Part shown: positions 8,716 through 17,903 of the stretch, piece by piece
Numbering within the stretch: position 1 is the stretch's first letter
Layout of the letters: the number at the start of each line of letters is the position of its first letter
NCBI GenBank assembly: GCA_905197955.1
Contig: CAJKAR010000007.1
Span: forward strand, 67,106 to 131,105
Length of the DNA stretch: 64,000 nt
Direction of reading: 5' to 3'
DNA from: an uncultured Lentisphaeria bacterium
Lineage (GTDB): Bacteria; Verrucomicrobiota; Lentisphaeria; Victivallales; UBA1829
Translations under genes and position numbers: made by a program
Notes under the pieces: generated by a model
Databases searched by the model: none
What the model saw: the letters and a program-made list of their open reading frames with translations, nothing else
What the model was told of the DNA's origin: nothing

Positions 8716-9984
8716 ATGTTGTTTTTGAAGAAACATTATGAGAAAGTAATTCTGGCGGCTCTTTTGTTCATCTTTGTTCTGTTGCTTGGATTTCAGATCT
8801 TGATCATTCTTCGAGCGAAGGATGTGGATATTGATAGTGTCGTCGGAGTTCGTCCGCCCCGGCCTGATTATAAGAAAATTCAGCCGGATGATCCGGCTTA
8901 TGAGTTGAATGCTGTTTTTGGAGAGAAGAAATCTCTCTGGGCAGCTAACCAGAATAAGGAAGGCGAGAGCGATGTTTGTGAGGCGGCACCTCTGGTCAGA
9001 TGTCCTTTCGGTCCCCATCTGATTCCTGTTACGGATTATCCGAAACAGAATGCCAAGCAACCTGGAAAATGTTCCTATTGCGGGAAAGAGATTCGAGTGC
9101 TTGTTTCTTCCCTGATTATTACTGCAGAGGACTCGGATGGTGATGGAATGCCTGATAAGTGGGAGCAGCAGTATGGTCTGAATTTCAAAGATCCCAATGA
9201 TGCGATTCTGGATCCTGATGATGACGGATTTACAAACTTGGAAGAGTGCAAGGCAAACACCAATCCCAAGGATCCGAAGAGTCGCCCGACTTATGCAAAG
9301 AAACTGTATGTAGTTGATGTGAAAAGTGTACCGTTGGGATTGCGTCTGAAACATTTTGCTAGCGCGGAACGAGGAAAAGATCCTAAAAAATGGGAAATCC
9401 AGATTGAAGTTCGTCGCGGACGCAGATATCGTCCCACCTTTACAGCCGTCGGTGGTGTTGTAACGGTCGATAAAAAAAGTTATCTGATTGAGAGCATTCA
9501 GGAGATCTGGGATACAAATCCGGCCACAAAAGCGGTTGAAAATAAATCCCGCCTCATTCTCCGAAATTATGATGCCAAGAAAAAAACAATTCTTTCGGAA
9601 GAACGTATTCAGGGAGAGCTGGGTAAGGAAATTGTCGATCCCCGGAAACTGGTTACCTTCTATTTCCCGGTGGATAAGGTTGAACGTACAGGATTTGTCG
9701 GAGATCAGTTCCAGCTTGGCGATGAGCGGCGTGGAATTGATAAATATACCATTATTGAAGGCAATGAAAAAGAGAAAACCGCACAGTTGAAATCGGATAA
9801 CGGTGTGATTGAATCTATTCCGACGATGCCTCAGACTCTGCTGCAAGAGCCTGGTATGGAAGGAATGCCACCGGGAGCGGAGGGACCGATGAATCCGGAA
9901 ATGATGAATCAGCGGAACAGACCCAGAACGAATACTTTCAGAGGAATGCCTCGTACTCGTTCCCGTAATGTGAGAAATAGATAA
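8716..9984 (+). CDS. Amuc_1099-like membrane protein with zinc-ribbon and calcium-loop motifs
   Basis: A 422-residue protein. One N-terminal membrane helix (VILAALLFIFVLLLGFQILII) is followed by a periplasmic segment with RCPFGPHL...GKCSYCGKEI, a likely four-ligand metal site. Two acidic loops follow, DSDGDGMPDKW and DPDDDGFTNLEE, typical of thrombospondin type 3 or EF-hand-like calcium sites. The Pro/Met/Arg-rich C-terminus (MEGMPPGAEGPMNPEMMNQ) looks disordered. It lies in the PilP position of the operon and may link the inner-membrane complex to the secretin; that role is inferred. Confidence 0.65.
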   Translation: MLFLKKHYEKVILAALLFIFVLLLGFQILIILRAKDVDIDSVVGVRPPRPDYKKIQPDDPAYELNAVFGEKKSLWAANQNKEGESDVCEAAPLVRCPFGPHLIPVTDYPKQNAKQPGKCSYCGKEIRVLVSSLIITAEDSDGDGMPDKWEQQYGLNFKDPNDAILDPDDDGFTNLEECKANTNPKDPKSRPTYAKKLYVVDVKSVPLGLRLKHFASAERGKDPKKWEIQIEVRRGRRYRPTFTAVGGVVTVDKKSYLIESIQEIWDTNPATKAVENKSRLILRNYDAKKKTILSEERIQGELGKEIVDPRKLVTFYFPVDKVERTGFVGDQFQLGDERRGIDKYTIIEGNEKEKTAQLKSDNGVIESIPTMPQTLLQEPGMEGMPPGAEGPMNPEMMNQRNRPRTNTFRGMPRTRSRNVRNR

Positions 9985-10017
9985 AAATCATATAATAAAG
10001 CTTGGAGAAAGAATATT

Positions 10018-12513
10018 ATGAAGAGACAGGTAAGAGCCGGATTTCATGATCCATCACCGGTGACAAGGAAAGTGGTATTGTCTTTATTTTTCTCTTGTTC
10101 TTTGCTTGTGTGTGCCGATGGCCCTGATTATGCCTCGGTCCTCAAGGAAGAATTGATTCAGAGAGAAAGTAAAGTGGATTCCGTCGAGCCGTTGATGGCC
10201 GAAGCGATCTCTTTGAGAGATGCACAGAAATTCAAAGAAGCTATCGCAAAATGCGATGCGGCCCTGGCGAAGATTAATCAGATGAATCTTGGCGATGGTC
10301 CTTCTGTGATTGCTAGAAAAAGCATGATTCTCCAGCTGAAAACAGAAATCCGTTCTCAATGGGGAAAGGTTCTGATCGGGGAAGCAAAACAATTAATGCA
10401 GAAAGGGTACGGCCTGGCAAATACAGATCAGGCTGCTTCCACAGAGAATATTCAGAAAGCAATCGAACTTGCCAGAGAGGCACGGCGTGAAGCTCCGGAA
10501 ACGATTGAGGCCGCCGATGAAGTCATTAAACTGGGTGATAAGATTATTAAATCCAATAAGTTCGCTCAGGAAACAAAGCTTTCTGTGATGGATCCGGACA
10601 ATGCATCCAGAAAAGAGCAGATCGCGATTCATTTAAGAGAAGCTCAGATCTTTTATAAGAGCCGTCAGTATTCCCGTGCAAGAGATGTTCTTGAGCAGGT
10701 TCTTGTGCTTGATCCTTATAATGATAAAGCTGTTTTCGAACTCAAGAAAATTTATAAGAAACTCTACTCTTTTGCTGAACTGAGAAGAGAAAATGAGATG
10801 CTGGAACGCTTGAATGAGCTTGAATGGAAGTGGAACAACTCCATTCTGCCGCGTGGAGACCAGATCGTCGAAGATCGCGGTCCACAGGAGGCTGCCAATG
10901 AAGGCAAGGCTCAGATGTATGAGAAACTGCAGTCGATCATTATTCCGGAGGTCGATTTCGGAGGTGTGAATATTTCCAGTATTGTTCGTCAGTTGAATAA
11001 GCGTAGTCGCGAGTGCGATCCAGAAGGAAAAGGAATCAACCTGATCTATTCTCCTTCCGATGACGATATGCAGGAAGTTACATTGCAGTTTACAAATCTG
11101 CCGATTGGAGAGATCATTCGTTATCTTTGCCAGTATGCTAAGTTGAAATATAAAGTCGAGGACAAGGCTGTTACCATCGGTTCCAAAGGAATTGATGATA
11201 TGGATACTCGATATTTCAAGATGCGTTCCGCTTTGTATAATCGCCTTTCCCGTCAGAATGCAACAAAGAAGGAAAAAGAATCTTCGAGCAGCAGTGAACA
11301 TCTTGATATTTTCGGCGGAAAGAAAGTCGAAGATGTTTTTAAGAATGAAGAGAAAAATGATCAGGCGGGAACTATTGGTGGCGGCGCTGATTTCGAGACA
11401 TTGAAGAAATACTTCGAAGTTCGAGGTATTACCTTTGATCCCGGATCTTCCATTGCTTATGATGAACGTTCCAGCAAGCTGATTGTGAAGAATACTCCCG
11501 AAAATCTCAGAAAGCTGGATGCTCTTCTGAGAGAGATTGATATCGTGACTCCGCTGGTTCTGATCGAAGCAAAGTTCCTGGAGATCACGGTCTCCGATCT
11601 GGAAGAGCTTGGTTTCGACTGGACAATGACAAAAAACAATTCCAATCCTGCATGGATGGCCGGTGTCATTGATACCAATACCGGAAAACCGGATTTCCAG
11701 AATTCAAAACTGATGCAGACTCTGGTTCGGCATTATGGAAGCTCGGAAAGTCCGGCAACCACAGATGATACTTTGAATCCAGGTGCATTGATCAACAACT
11801 TGAATATTATGCCGAATTTCGGTCCCGATGGCGCGTATAATATTTTCCTGACCGTCAATGCCATTGACCAAAGTGAACGTGGTGAAATTCTTTCTGCTCC
11901 CAAGGTGATTGCAACTTCCGGACTCGAGGCAACTATTCAGTTCGCAAAGGATATGTATTTCCCTGATACCTGGAATGATCCTGAAGTAACCAGTACCAAT
12001 AATACCTATGAGTATACACCGCCGTATCCTGATTTTGGCGATGCTACCCCGATTGGTATTACCTTTACCGTGTTGCCGACCGTCAGTCCAAACAACCATA
12101 CCATTTCTCTGGATTTGAAACCTCAAGTCCTTGATCTGGTTGGGTGGACCGTGTATTCGTATGATATCGTGATCGGCAATATCACGGCAAAGAGCGATGA
12201 TTCTAATACAGAAACCCGGACACCTGTGATTAAAATGCCTGAAATTTCTGTCCGTGAAATTGATACAAAAGTAAAAGTCTACGATGGAGAAACCGTGGTA
12301 CTCGGCGGTATTCTGGATGACAAATCTTCGAGAGTGGATGACAAATATCCGTTCTTTGGAGATGTTCCTCTCCTGGGAAGACTCTTTTCCAGCCAGTCCA
12401 GTGTCGCTTCGAAAACGAACCTCATGATATTTGTTACAACAAGAATCATGAATCTGGATGGTGTTCCGGTGAAATCCAAAAACGATAACGGTCTTTTTGA
12501 CTTCAACAGGTGA
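10018..12513 (+). CDS. pilQ: Secretin (PilQ/GspD family), first of two
   Basis: An 831-residue outer-membrane channel protein. A signal-like segment ends near VCADG, followed by TPR-like helices (about 60-260), N-domains with NLRKLDALLREID (about 495-510), and a C-terminal secretin beta domain. The latter carries the signatures GEILSAPKVIATSG, VYDGETVVLGGIL, DVPLLGRLF and KTNLMIFVTTRIM. It resembles Amuc_1098. A serine-rich linker occurs near residue 420. Its stop overlaps the region just before the second secretin, so the two are co-translated or co-transcribed. Confidence 0.9.
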   Translation: MKRQVRAGFHDPSPVTRKVVLSLFFSCSLLVCADGPDYASVLKEELIQRESKVDSVEPLMAEAISLRDAQKFKEAIAKCDAALAKINQMNLGDGPSVIARKSMILQLKTEIRSQWGKVLIGEAKQLMQKGYGLANTDQAASTENIQKAIELAREARREAPETIEAADEVIKLGDKIIKSNKFAQETKLSVMDPDNASRKEQIAIHLREAQIFYKSRQYSRARDVLEQVLVLDPYNDKAVFELKKIYKKLYSFAELRRENEMLERLNELEWKWNNSILPRGDQIVEDRGPQEAANEGKAQMYEKLQSIIIPEVDFGGVNISSIVRQLNKRSRECDPEGKGINLIYSPSDDDMQEVTLQFTNLPIGEIIRYLCQYAKLKYKVEDKAVTIGSKGIDDMDTRYFKMRSALYNRLSRQNATKKEKESSSSSEHLDIFGGKKVEDVFKNEEKNDQAGTIGGGADFETLKKYFEVRGITFDPGSSIAYDERSSKLIVKNTPENLRKLDALLREIDIVTPLVLIEAKFLEITVSDLEELGFDWTMTKNNSNPAWMAGVIDTNTGKPDFQNSKLMQTLVRHYGSSESPATTDDTLNPGALINNLNIMPNFGPDGAYNIFLTVNAIDQSERGEILSAPKVIATSGLEATIQFAKDMYFPDTWNDPEVTSTNNTYEYTPPYPDFGDATPIGITFTVLPTVSPNNHTISLDLKPQVLDLVGWTVYSYDIVIGNITAKSDDSNTETRTPVIKMPEISVREIDTKVKVYDGETVVLGGILDDKSSRVDDKYPFFGDVPLLGRLFSSQSSVASKTNLMIFVTTRIMNLDGVPVKSKNDNGLFDFNR

Positions 12514-12548
12514 TTATGATGATTGAATATATACGTTTGGAGGCCTCA

Positions 12549-15188
12549 ATGCTTAAGATTCCATTTTCAAGAGTATCCTCGGCATGTATGATCGGCATGG
12601 CGCTGATTGCCGCGGGCTCTCTCAATGCACAGACTCCGTCAGAAGCATCTGTTAAAGGTAATCCGGCGGAAGCCGCTTATCGGACCGCTGCATCCAAATA
12701 TCAGCTGGAGTTCGATATTACGGAACTGAGTGCGGATCAACTGCGGGTAAAGGCCGATGAAGTCGGCCGGGAAGCCGCCAGTGCATATCAGAGCGGACAA
12801 TATCAAAAGGCTATTGATCTTTATTTGCAGGCAATCAAAATCTTTGATAAACTCGGAGAGGATCCGACAGTTCTGAAGAAAAAAGAAAACTGCAAACTTG
12901 CTATTTCAAAAGCTTATTACTACTGGGCGGAAAAATTGTATTTCGATGCTCAGGCTTCTGCGGATGCTAAACGCTACGATCAGGCAATTAAACTTTGCGA
13001 AAATGCGGCGGAAATGTGGCCGGCTGCTAAATCTCGCATGCAGGAAGCAATTGCCCGTTTCAAAAAATTGAAAGCCTCGGCGGAGTATGAGGAAAAGGTT
13101 TCTCCTGATGTCGTCGATGCCGGACGGAGCGCACGCCTTTACAGTATTGAGGTGCTTTTGAAACAGGGTGATGTTTTCTATGCCGATGCACAGTGGGATA
13201 AAGCCAGAGATAAATACGAAGAGGTGATGTCAATTGATCCCTTCAACGTGAAGGCAATGGATGCCATTCGCCGTATTAACCTGAAACTGCTTGAAGCAGG
13301 TCGTCATCGTACAGGTGCTACAAGAGCGGAATATATCGCGGAAACAGAGTGGAAAATGCTGACTCCGCTTGTTCCTCGAATCTCTTCCGGTCCGGCAAAA
13401 ACTCAGACGACGGAAGAGCCCATTGTGAAAGATGAACAGAAGAATTCCATCTATAACAAACTCAAAAATATCATTATCGACAGAATTGATTTCGACGAGA
13501 TTGAAGTGCCTGTCGTTTTGAGACACCTGCGCCAGAGAAGTAAAGAGCTGGATCCGGATAAAGTCGGTGTGAACATCTTTCTGCTTCCGGAAGATCCTAC
13601 TGCTGCAGAAAATGCACAGCAGGCAAGAAGACAGAATGCTCCAGCTGTCGGTCCCGATGGCGAGCCCGCCGCTCAGTCGGAGGAAGAAGAGGCTGATTTC
13701 TCTTCCGGTCGTAGAATTTCTGTTACCGCAGATTCCATTCCGCTGGGACAGGCAATCAGTTATATTTGCCGGACAGCAAATCTCCGCGTAAAAGTGGAAA
13801 AATATGCGGTCGTGATCGCTCCTCCCGGAGTTCCTCTGGAACAGATGGAAACCAGAATTTATCCGATGGAGAAAGAGGTTGTTGACAGAAAAATATCCAA
13901 AGCAACAGAAGGAAATGCCGATTCTTCTGGCGGAACTATGATTAATCCGCAGGATCTGTTCAGCAATGTTCCCTTTGATCCAGGATCTCAGGTCGTTTAT
14001 GATCCCAGTATCAGTCGCTTGATTGTGACAAATACCGCAGAAAATCTTCAGAAGATTGAAGAGACGATCAAAGAGCTCAATGTGATCGATCCTCAGGTTT
14101 TGATTCAGACGAAGTTCGTGGAAGTTCATCTGAACGATTTGGAAGAACTTGGTTTCCAGTATCTTTTCTCCCGTCAGAATTCCAATGTGCAGTATGCCAA
14201 GGAGTCTGAGCTGATTGAATACAAGCCTGGAGATAAGCTGCCGGATTACGCAATCAATATTTATCAGCCGCAGTCTTCTGATTCTTCGGGACCGTCATCG
14301 AAATGGTATCAGTATGCCGGAACCTTTACAAATGGTCAGTCGTCTTCGGCGGATCTACCCAGTTCTTTCTACTATAAGAAAGCTCCGGTACAAGACCGTT
14401 CTATCCGTTTCGGTCAGAATAGTCAGGTCGTGCGTTCTCTGAAAGATTCTCCGGGAAATGCAGAGTTGCAGAATCAGCTCTTCGGCTTTACCCATTACAA
14501 CAAATATGGATATAAAGTTCAGACAACGATCAATGCTCTGGATCAGGCCGATTCTGCGGATATGCTCGCATGCCCCAGAATTACGACAATGAATGGCTAT
14601 GATGCCGTGATTGCCATGGTGACGGAACAGTATTTCCCCTCTGACTGGAATGAGGCGGAAATCGGTACGATCGCCGGAACAAACGGAGAATCGGTACCGT
14701 TGTTCACGCCTTCTACACCGGAATTCGATGACTCGGAACGTCTCGGAATTGAGCTCCGCGTAAAACCCTATGTGGATGCGACAGACAACTATACCATCTC
14801 TCTGACAATGACTCCCATTATCAAGACATTTGTCGAATGGGCCGATTACAGTTATGAGCTTACGGTGGAATCCAACGGTCAGTCGATTCCTTATGAGAAC
14901 AAGCTGCGCATGCCTGTCATCGAAGTTCGTTCCATTGATACTGCGGTCCAGTGCTATGATGGAGAGACCATTATCCTGGGCGGTGTGATCAAAGATTCGA
15001 CATCTTCCTATGACGATCAGTATCCGATTCTTGGAAGCCTTCCGCTTGTGGGACGTCTTTTCCAGTCCAAATCAAAGCAGGCTGCCAAGGTGAACCTGCT
15101 GGTCTTCCTGACATGCCGTCTGATCAATCCTGATGGATCGCCTGTCAGAGAAAGGGAAATGAGAGGTCTGCCTCCATTCCGGCAGTGA
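12549..15188 (+). CDS. Second secretin-family protein, tandem paralogue
   Basis: An 879-residue protein. The ATG at 12549 follows a good GGAGG site (12538-12542); an upstream GTG/ATG stretch is disregarded. After a signal peptide ending near SLNAQT come TPR-like helices, an N-domain with NLQKIEETIKELNVIDPQVL, and a secretin domain with SADMLACPRITTMNGYDAV, CYDGETIILGGVI, LPLVGRLFQSK and KVNLLVFLTCRLI. The layout matches the preceding gene, but sequence and inserts differ: an Ala/Gln/Glu-rich linker near 365-395 and a long loop near 560-640. It could form a second or mixed channel. Confidence 0.88.
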   Translation: MLKIPFSRVSSACMIGMALIAAGSLNAQTPSEASVKGNPAEAAYRTAASKYQLEFDITELSADQLRVKADEVGREAASAYQSGQYQKAIDLYLQAIKIFDKLGEDPTVLKKKENCKLAISKAYYYWAEKLYFDAQASADAKRYDQAIKLCENAAEMWPAAKSRMQEAIARFKKLKASAEYEEKVSPDVVDAGRSARLYSIEVLLKQGDVFYADAQWDKARDKYEEVMSIDPFNVKAMDAIRRINLKLLEAGRHRTGATRAEYIAETEWKMLTPLVPRISSGPAKTQTTEEPIVKDEQKNSIYNKLKNIIIDRIDFDEIEVPVVLRHLRQRSKELDPDKVGVNIFLLPEDPTAAENAQQARRQNAPAVGPDGEPAAQSEEEEADFSSGRRISVTADSIPLGQAISYICRTANLRVKVEKYAVVIAPPGVPLEQMETRIYPMEKEVVDRKISKATEGNADSSGGTMINPQDLFSNVPFDPGSQVVYDPSISRLIVTNTAENLQKIEETIKELNVIDPQVLIQTKFVEVHLNDLEELGFQYLFSRQNSNVQYAKESELIEYKPGDKLPDYAINIYQPQSSDSSGPSSKWYQYAGTFTNGQSSSADLPSSFYYKKAPVQDRSIRFGQNSQVVRSLKDSPGNAELQNQLFGFTHYNKYGYKVQTTINALDQADSADMLACPRITTMNGYDAVIAMVTEQYFPSDWNEAEIGTIAGTNGESVPLFTPSTPEFDDSERLGIELRVKPYVDATDNYTISLTMTPIIKTFVEWADYSYELTVESNGQSIPYENKLRMPVIEVRSIDTAVQCYDGETIILGGVIKDSTSSYDDQYPILGSLPLVGRLFQSKSKQAAKVNLLVFLTCRLINPDGSPVREREMRGLPPFRQ

Positions 15189-15217
15189 TAGAACGGTCAT
15201 TGCGTGAAACGTGTTGC

Positions 15218-15248
15218 GGCTCTCAAAATATTTTGAGAGCCGTTTTTT
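15218..15248 (+). terminator. Terminator of the pilus operon
   Basis: A perfect 24-base palindrome (15218-15241, arms GGCTCTCAAAAT/ATTTTGAGAGCC) is followed by TTTTTT (15243-15248), 30 bases past the second secretin stop. Confidence 0.92.
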
Positions 15249-15281
15249 GTCTGAAAATCTGTAGATAGAGAGGTTTGCCGA

Positions 15282-15524
15282 ATGAAACAGGAAAACCACA
15301 ATTCCTCCATGATGATGGGAATCGGATTTGATAATAAGGATGGACATAAAAGAATTACAAAAGGCGAAAATTTTGTTCTGGTCGGCGGCTCCGAGGAAAC
15401 CCATGAACGAATGACGGAAACTGCCATCAAGGTGAATGAAAAACTCGCTTCCAAAGGAAAAACTTTGGATTCCATCAGTCGGGAGGAATTTTTTGACATC
15501 GTTTCCGAATGTTCCGATCATTGA
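15282..15524 (+). CDS. Small hypothetical protein
   Basis: An 80-residue hydrophilic protein with no signal peptide or membrane segment. An AGAGAGG site lies seven bases before the ATG. The sequence has a central KGENFVLVGGSEETHERMTE and an acidic C-terminus (FFDIVSECSDH). I recognise no family. It stands alone between the pilus terminator and the tatD promoter. Confidence 0.6.
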   Translation: MKQENHNSSMMMGIGFDNKDGHKRITKGENFVLVGGSEETHERMTETAIKVNEKLASKGKTLDSISREEFFDIVSECSDH

Positions 15525-15628
15525 TTCCCGGAAGGGGGAATCTATGCGATTGATGAAAACGTCTCCTGCCTTGAGGATGCTGCTGGGCTTGGGAGAGAGG
15601 GTGGAATACGTTTTTTTCTGAAATCCAG

Positions 15629-15657
15629 TTGAAAAATCTCTTGTTATGCAGGATATT
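15629..15657 (+). promoter_or_regulatory. Possible tatD promoter
   Basis: TTGAAA (15629-15634), 17 bases, GATATT (15652-15657). Confidence 0.5.
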
Positions 15658-15697
15658 AATGGTTTGACAGAAACAAGGACGGAATAAGAAAGAGATT

Positions 15698-16480
15698 ATG
15701 GAAATTTTTGATACCCATCTGCATCTTTCGGAAGAGCAGGATAATTATGAGCTCGTCCGGCGGGCGAATGAGGCCGGCGTCAAATATCTTCTCGTTTGCG
15801 GCGGTTCTCTGCCGGATTCCCTGCGAGCTCAAGCCTTTGCGGAATGTCTGCCAAATGTTTTTTTTGCTGCGGGAGTGCATCCGCATGAGGCGGATGGATT
15901 CAACGGGGAACTGAGTGAATTCCAGCGTTTGGCGGAAAGTCGTCATTTTTGTGCGGTGGGAGAGATCGGTATTGATACCTATTATGGTTTTTCCGGTATC
16001 GAGCAGCAGGAGAAAACTTTGGAGAAGATGCTGCTGCTGGCCAGGGAATTTTCCGTTCCGGCAATTATCCACTGTCGTTCAGCAGAGGGATCGTTCGAGG
16101 CATACGAGATCTGTTACAGACTCCTTTCCAAATTTGCCGCGGATGGGGGAACGTTTGTTGTTCACTGCTTTGCGGGAAATACGGAATGGATGGAAAAATT
16201 TGCGGAGCTGGGAGCGTTTTTCGGAGTCGGGGGAATGCTCACGTTCAAGCGGTCCGACAACATCCGCGAAGTCGTGATGCAGATGCCGGAGGATCGAATC
16301 CTTTTGGAAACCGATGCCCCTTATCTGGCTCCGGTTCCTTTCCGTGGAAAGCCGAATGTTCCGGAATATCTGCCGCTGGTGGCGTATAAACTCGCGGAGA
16401 TGAAGGGGTGTCCTGTTGAGAAAATTGCCGGGATGACTACTGGAAACGCATTCCGTCTTTTCAAGCGGATCGGGAGGTGA
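15698..16480 (+). CDS. tatD: TatD-family metal-dependent deoxyribonuclease
   Basis: A 260-residue cytoplasmic TIM-barrel hydrolase. The metal ligands visible are H7 and H9 (DTHLHL), Glu in VGEIGID, His in PAIIHCR, His in FVVHCFAGN and Asp in LLETDAPYLAP. The C-terminal GKPNVPEYL also fits TatD. The family has 3'-5' exonuclease activity linked to DNA repair. It heads a tight three-gene run with the HNH and ABC genes (4-base gaps). Confidence 0.93.
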   Translation: MEIFDTHLHLSEEQDNYELVRRANEAGVKYLLVCGGSLPDSLRAQAFAECLPNVFFAAGVHPHEADGFNGELSEFQRLAESRHFCAVGEIGIDTYYGFSGIEQQEKTLEKMLLLAREFSVPAIIHCRSAEGSFEAYEICYRLLSKFAADGGTFVVHCFAGNTEWMEKFAELGAFFGVGGMLTFKRSDNIREVVMQMPEDRILLETDAPYLAPVPFRGKPNVPEYLPLVAYKLAEMKGCPVEKIAGMTTGNAFRLFKRIGR

Positions 16481-16484
16481 GCTC

Positions 16485-16778
16485 ATGCCAGACGACTGGA
16501 TCGATATTCAGAAGGATGACGCCCATATCGCACGGGAGCGCGCCAAGGCGCGCGAACTGCGCAAATCCGCGTGGTGGCGAAGCATGCTTGATCGTGGAAT
16601 TTGTCACTATTGCGGGAGAAAGTTTCCTCCGGAAGAGTTGACCATGGATCATATTGTCCCGGTTGCGCGAGGCGGTCGAAGCGTCCGTGGAAATATCGTG
16701 CCCTGCTGCAAGGAATGCAACAATGAGAAGAAATATCTGACCCCCGCCGAAATGATTATGAAAAAACTGGGATTGTAA
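16485..16778 (+). CDS. HNH endonuclease-family protein
   Basis: A 97-residue protein. A zinc site is formed by CHYCGR and CCKECN, enclosing the HNH core (TMDHIVPVARGG, then NIVPCCKECNNEK). This small stand-alone type is common and cannot be assigned to a restriction or mobile system here; no mobile element genes flank it. It begins five bases after the tatD stop. Confidence 0.88.
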   Translation: MPDDWIDIQKDDAHIARERAKARELRKSAWWRSMLDRGICHYCGRKFPPEELTMDHIVPVARGGRSVRGNIVPCCKECNNEKKYLTPAEMIMKKLGL

Positions 16779-16782
16779 GACT

Positions 16783-17841
16783 ATGAGCACAACAGTTCAA
16801 ATCAATCAGATTTCAAAGTCGTATGTCAAAGGAAAAATGGTGCTGAAGCCGATTGATCTGACGATCAATGCAGGAGAACTTTTTTTCCTGCTCGGTTCCT
16901 CCGGCTGCGGAAAATCGACTCTTTTGCGCATTATAGCCGGTCTTCTGGAGCCTGATTCGGGAACAATCCGTTTCAATGGGACGGATATCACGCATCTGCC
17001 GCCGGAAAAACGCAAGGCGGCGATGGTGTTTCAGAATTATGCGCTTTGGCCGCATATGGATGTGTTCGAGAACGTCGCATTCGGACTCCGCGTGCAGGGC
17101 GAGAAAAATGCAGAAATTCGCGCCAAAGTGATGGAGACTCTTGAACTGGTGCGTCTTGCGGATTGTGCTGATCGAAAAATTCAGTCGCTTTCCGGCGGAC
17201 AGCAGCAGCGCGTCGCTCTTGCGCGTGCTCTGGTGGTGAGACCTTCTGTTCTGCTGCTTGATGAGCCGCTGTCGAATCTGGATGCACGACTCCGCGATTC
17301 CATGCGTCTTGAAATCCGCCGGATTTGCAAAGAGCGCGGCGTAACAGCGATTTATGTGACGCACGATCGTAAGGAAGCTCTCAGTATGGCGGATCGCATT
17401 GCTGTTTTGAATGGAGGAGAACTGGTTCAGCTGGGAACTCCAGAACAGGTCTATCGGCGCCCTGTCAACAACTTTGTCGCAGGTTTTCTCGGCGATGCGA
17501 ATTTCATGAAAGGACAGGTGGTTTCTCTGGAGAAGGGGATCGCGGAGATCGAGTGCAGCTGCGGACGTCTCCGTGCATTTGCTTTCGGTAAACTGGCGAT
17601 CGGTTCCACGGTAGAGATTATGATGCGTCCGGAGAACCTTTCGTTCGAGAAAACCGCTCCTGATGCAAACCGTATGGAATGTGTTCTGAAAGACGGATCT
17701 TTTCTTGGAGAACGTACGGAATGGCATCTTTTCTCGGTCAATGATCCCGTGATGGTGTTTGAGACGGCTTCTCCTGCAAGAAAACCCGGACAGACTTATG
17801 AACTGTTTATTCGTCCGGAACACATCATCGTCATGAACTGA
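16783..17841 (+). CDS. ABC transporter ATP-binding protein (MalK/UgpC/CysA type)
   Basis: A 352-residue ATPase. Walker A GSSGCGKST is at residues 38-46, with the Q-loop VFQNYALWPH, signature LSGGQQQRVALARAL, Walker B VLLLDEPLSNLDARL and the H-loop VTHDRKEA. A C-terminal TOBE-like domain (about 240-350) is typical of importers for sugars, polyamines or anions. No permease or binding protein lies nearby, so it must serve permeases encoded elsewhere. Confidence 0.92.
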   Translation: MSTTVQINQISKSYVKGKMVLKPIDLTINAGELFFLLGSSGCGKSTLLRIIAGLLEPDSGTIRFNGTDITHLPPEKRKAAMVFQNYALWPHMDVFENVAFGLRVQGEKNAEIRAKVMETLELVRLADCADRKIQSLSGGQQQRVALARALVVRPSVLLLDEPLSNLDARLRDSMRLEIRRICKERGVTAIYVTHDRKEALSMADRIAVLNGGELVQLGTPEQVYRRPVNNFVAGFLGDANFMKGQVVSLEKGIAEIECSCGRLRAFAFGKLAIGSTVEIMMRPENLSFEKTAPDANRMECVLKDGSFLGERTEWHLFSVNDPVMVFETASPARKPGQTYELFIRPEHIIVMN

Positions 17842-17875
17842 TCCCCTGTCCGGGTATTTCCGGAATGGGGGATCA
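17839..17875. terminator. Hairpin between convergent genes
   Basis: Outer arms TGATCCCC (17839-17846) and GGGGATCA (17868-17875) pair, and inner TCCGG/CCGGA also pair. It starts at the ABC gene stop and lies before the end of the opposite-strand glycoside hydrolase gene. No strong T run follows on either side, so termination is likely but not certain. Confidence 0.6.
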
Positions 17876-17903
17876 GATATCTTTGCCTCGGTTCAAGTGT
17901 TTT

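Noticed and set aside
16485..16778. HNH nuclease as part of a defence system
   Set aside because: Neighbours are tatD and a transporter ATPase; no restriction, CRISPR or toxin partner is present.
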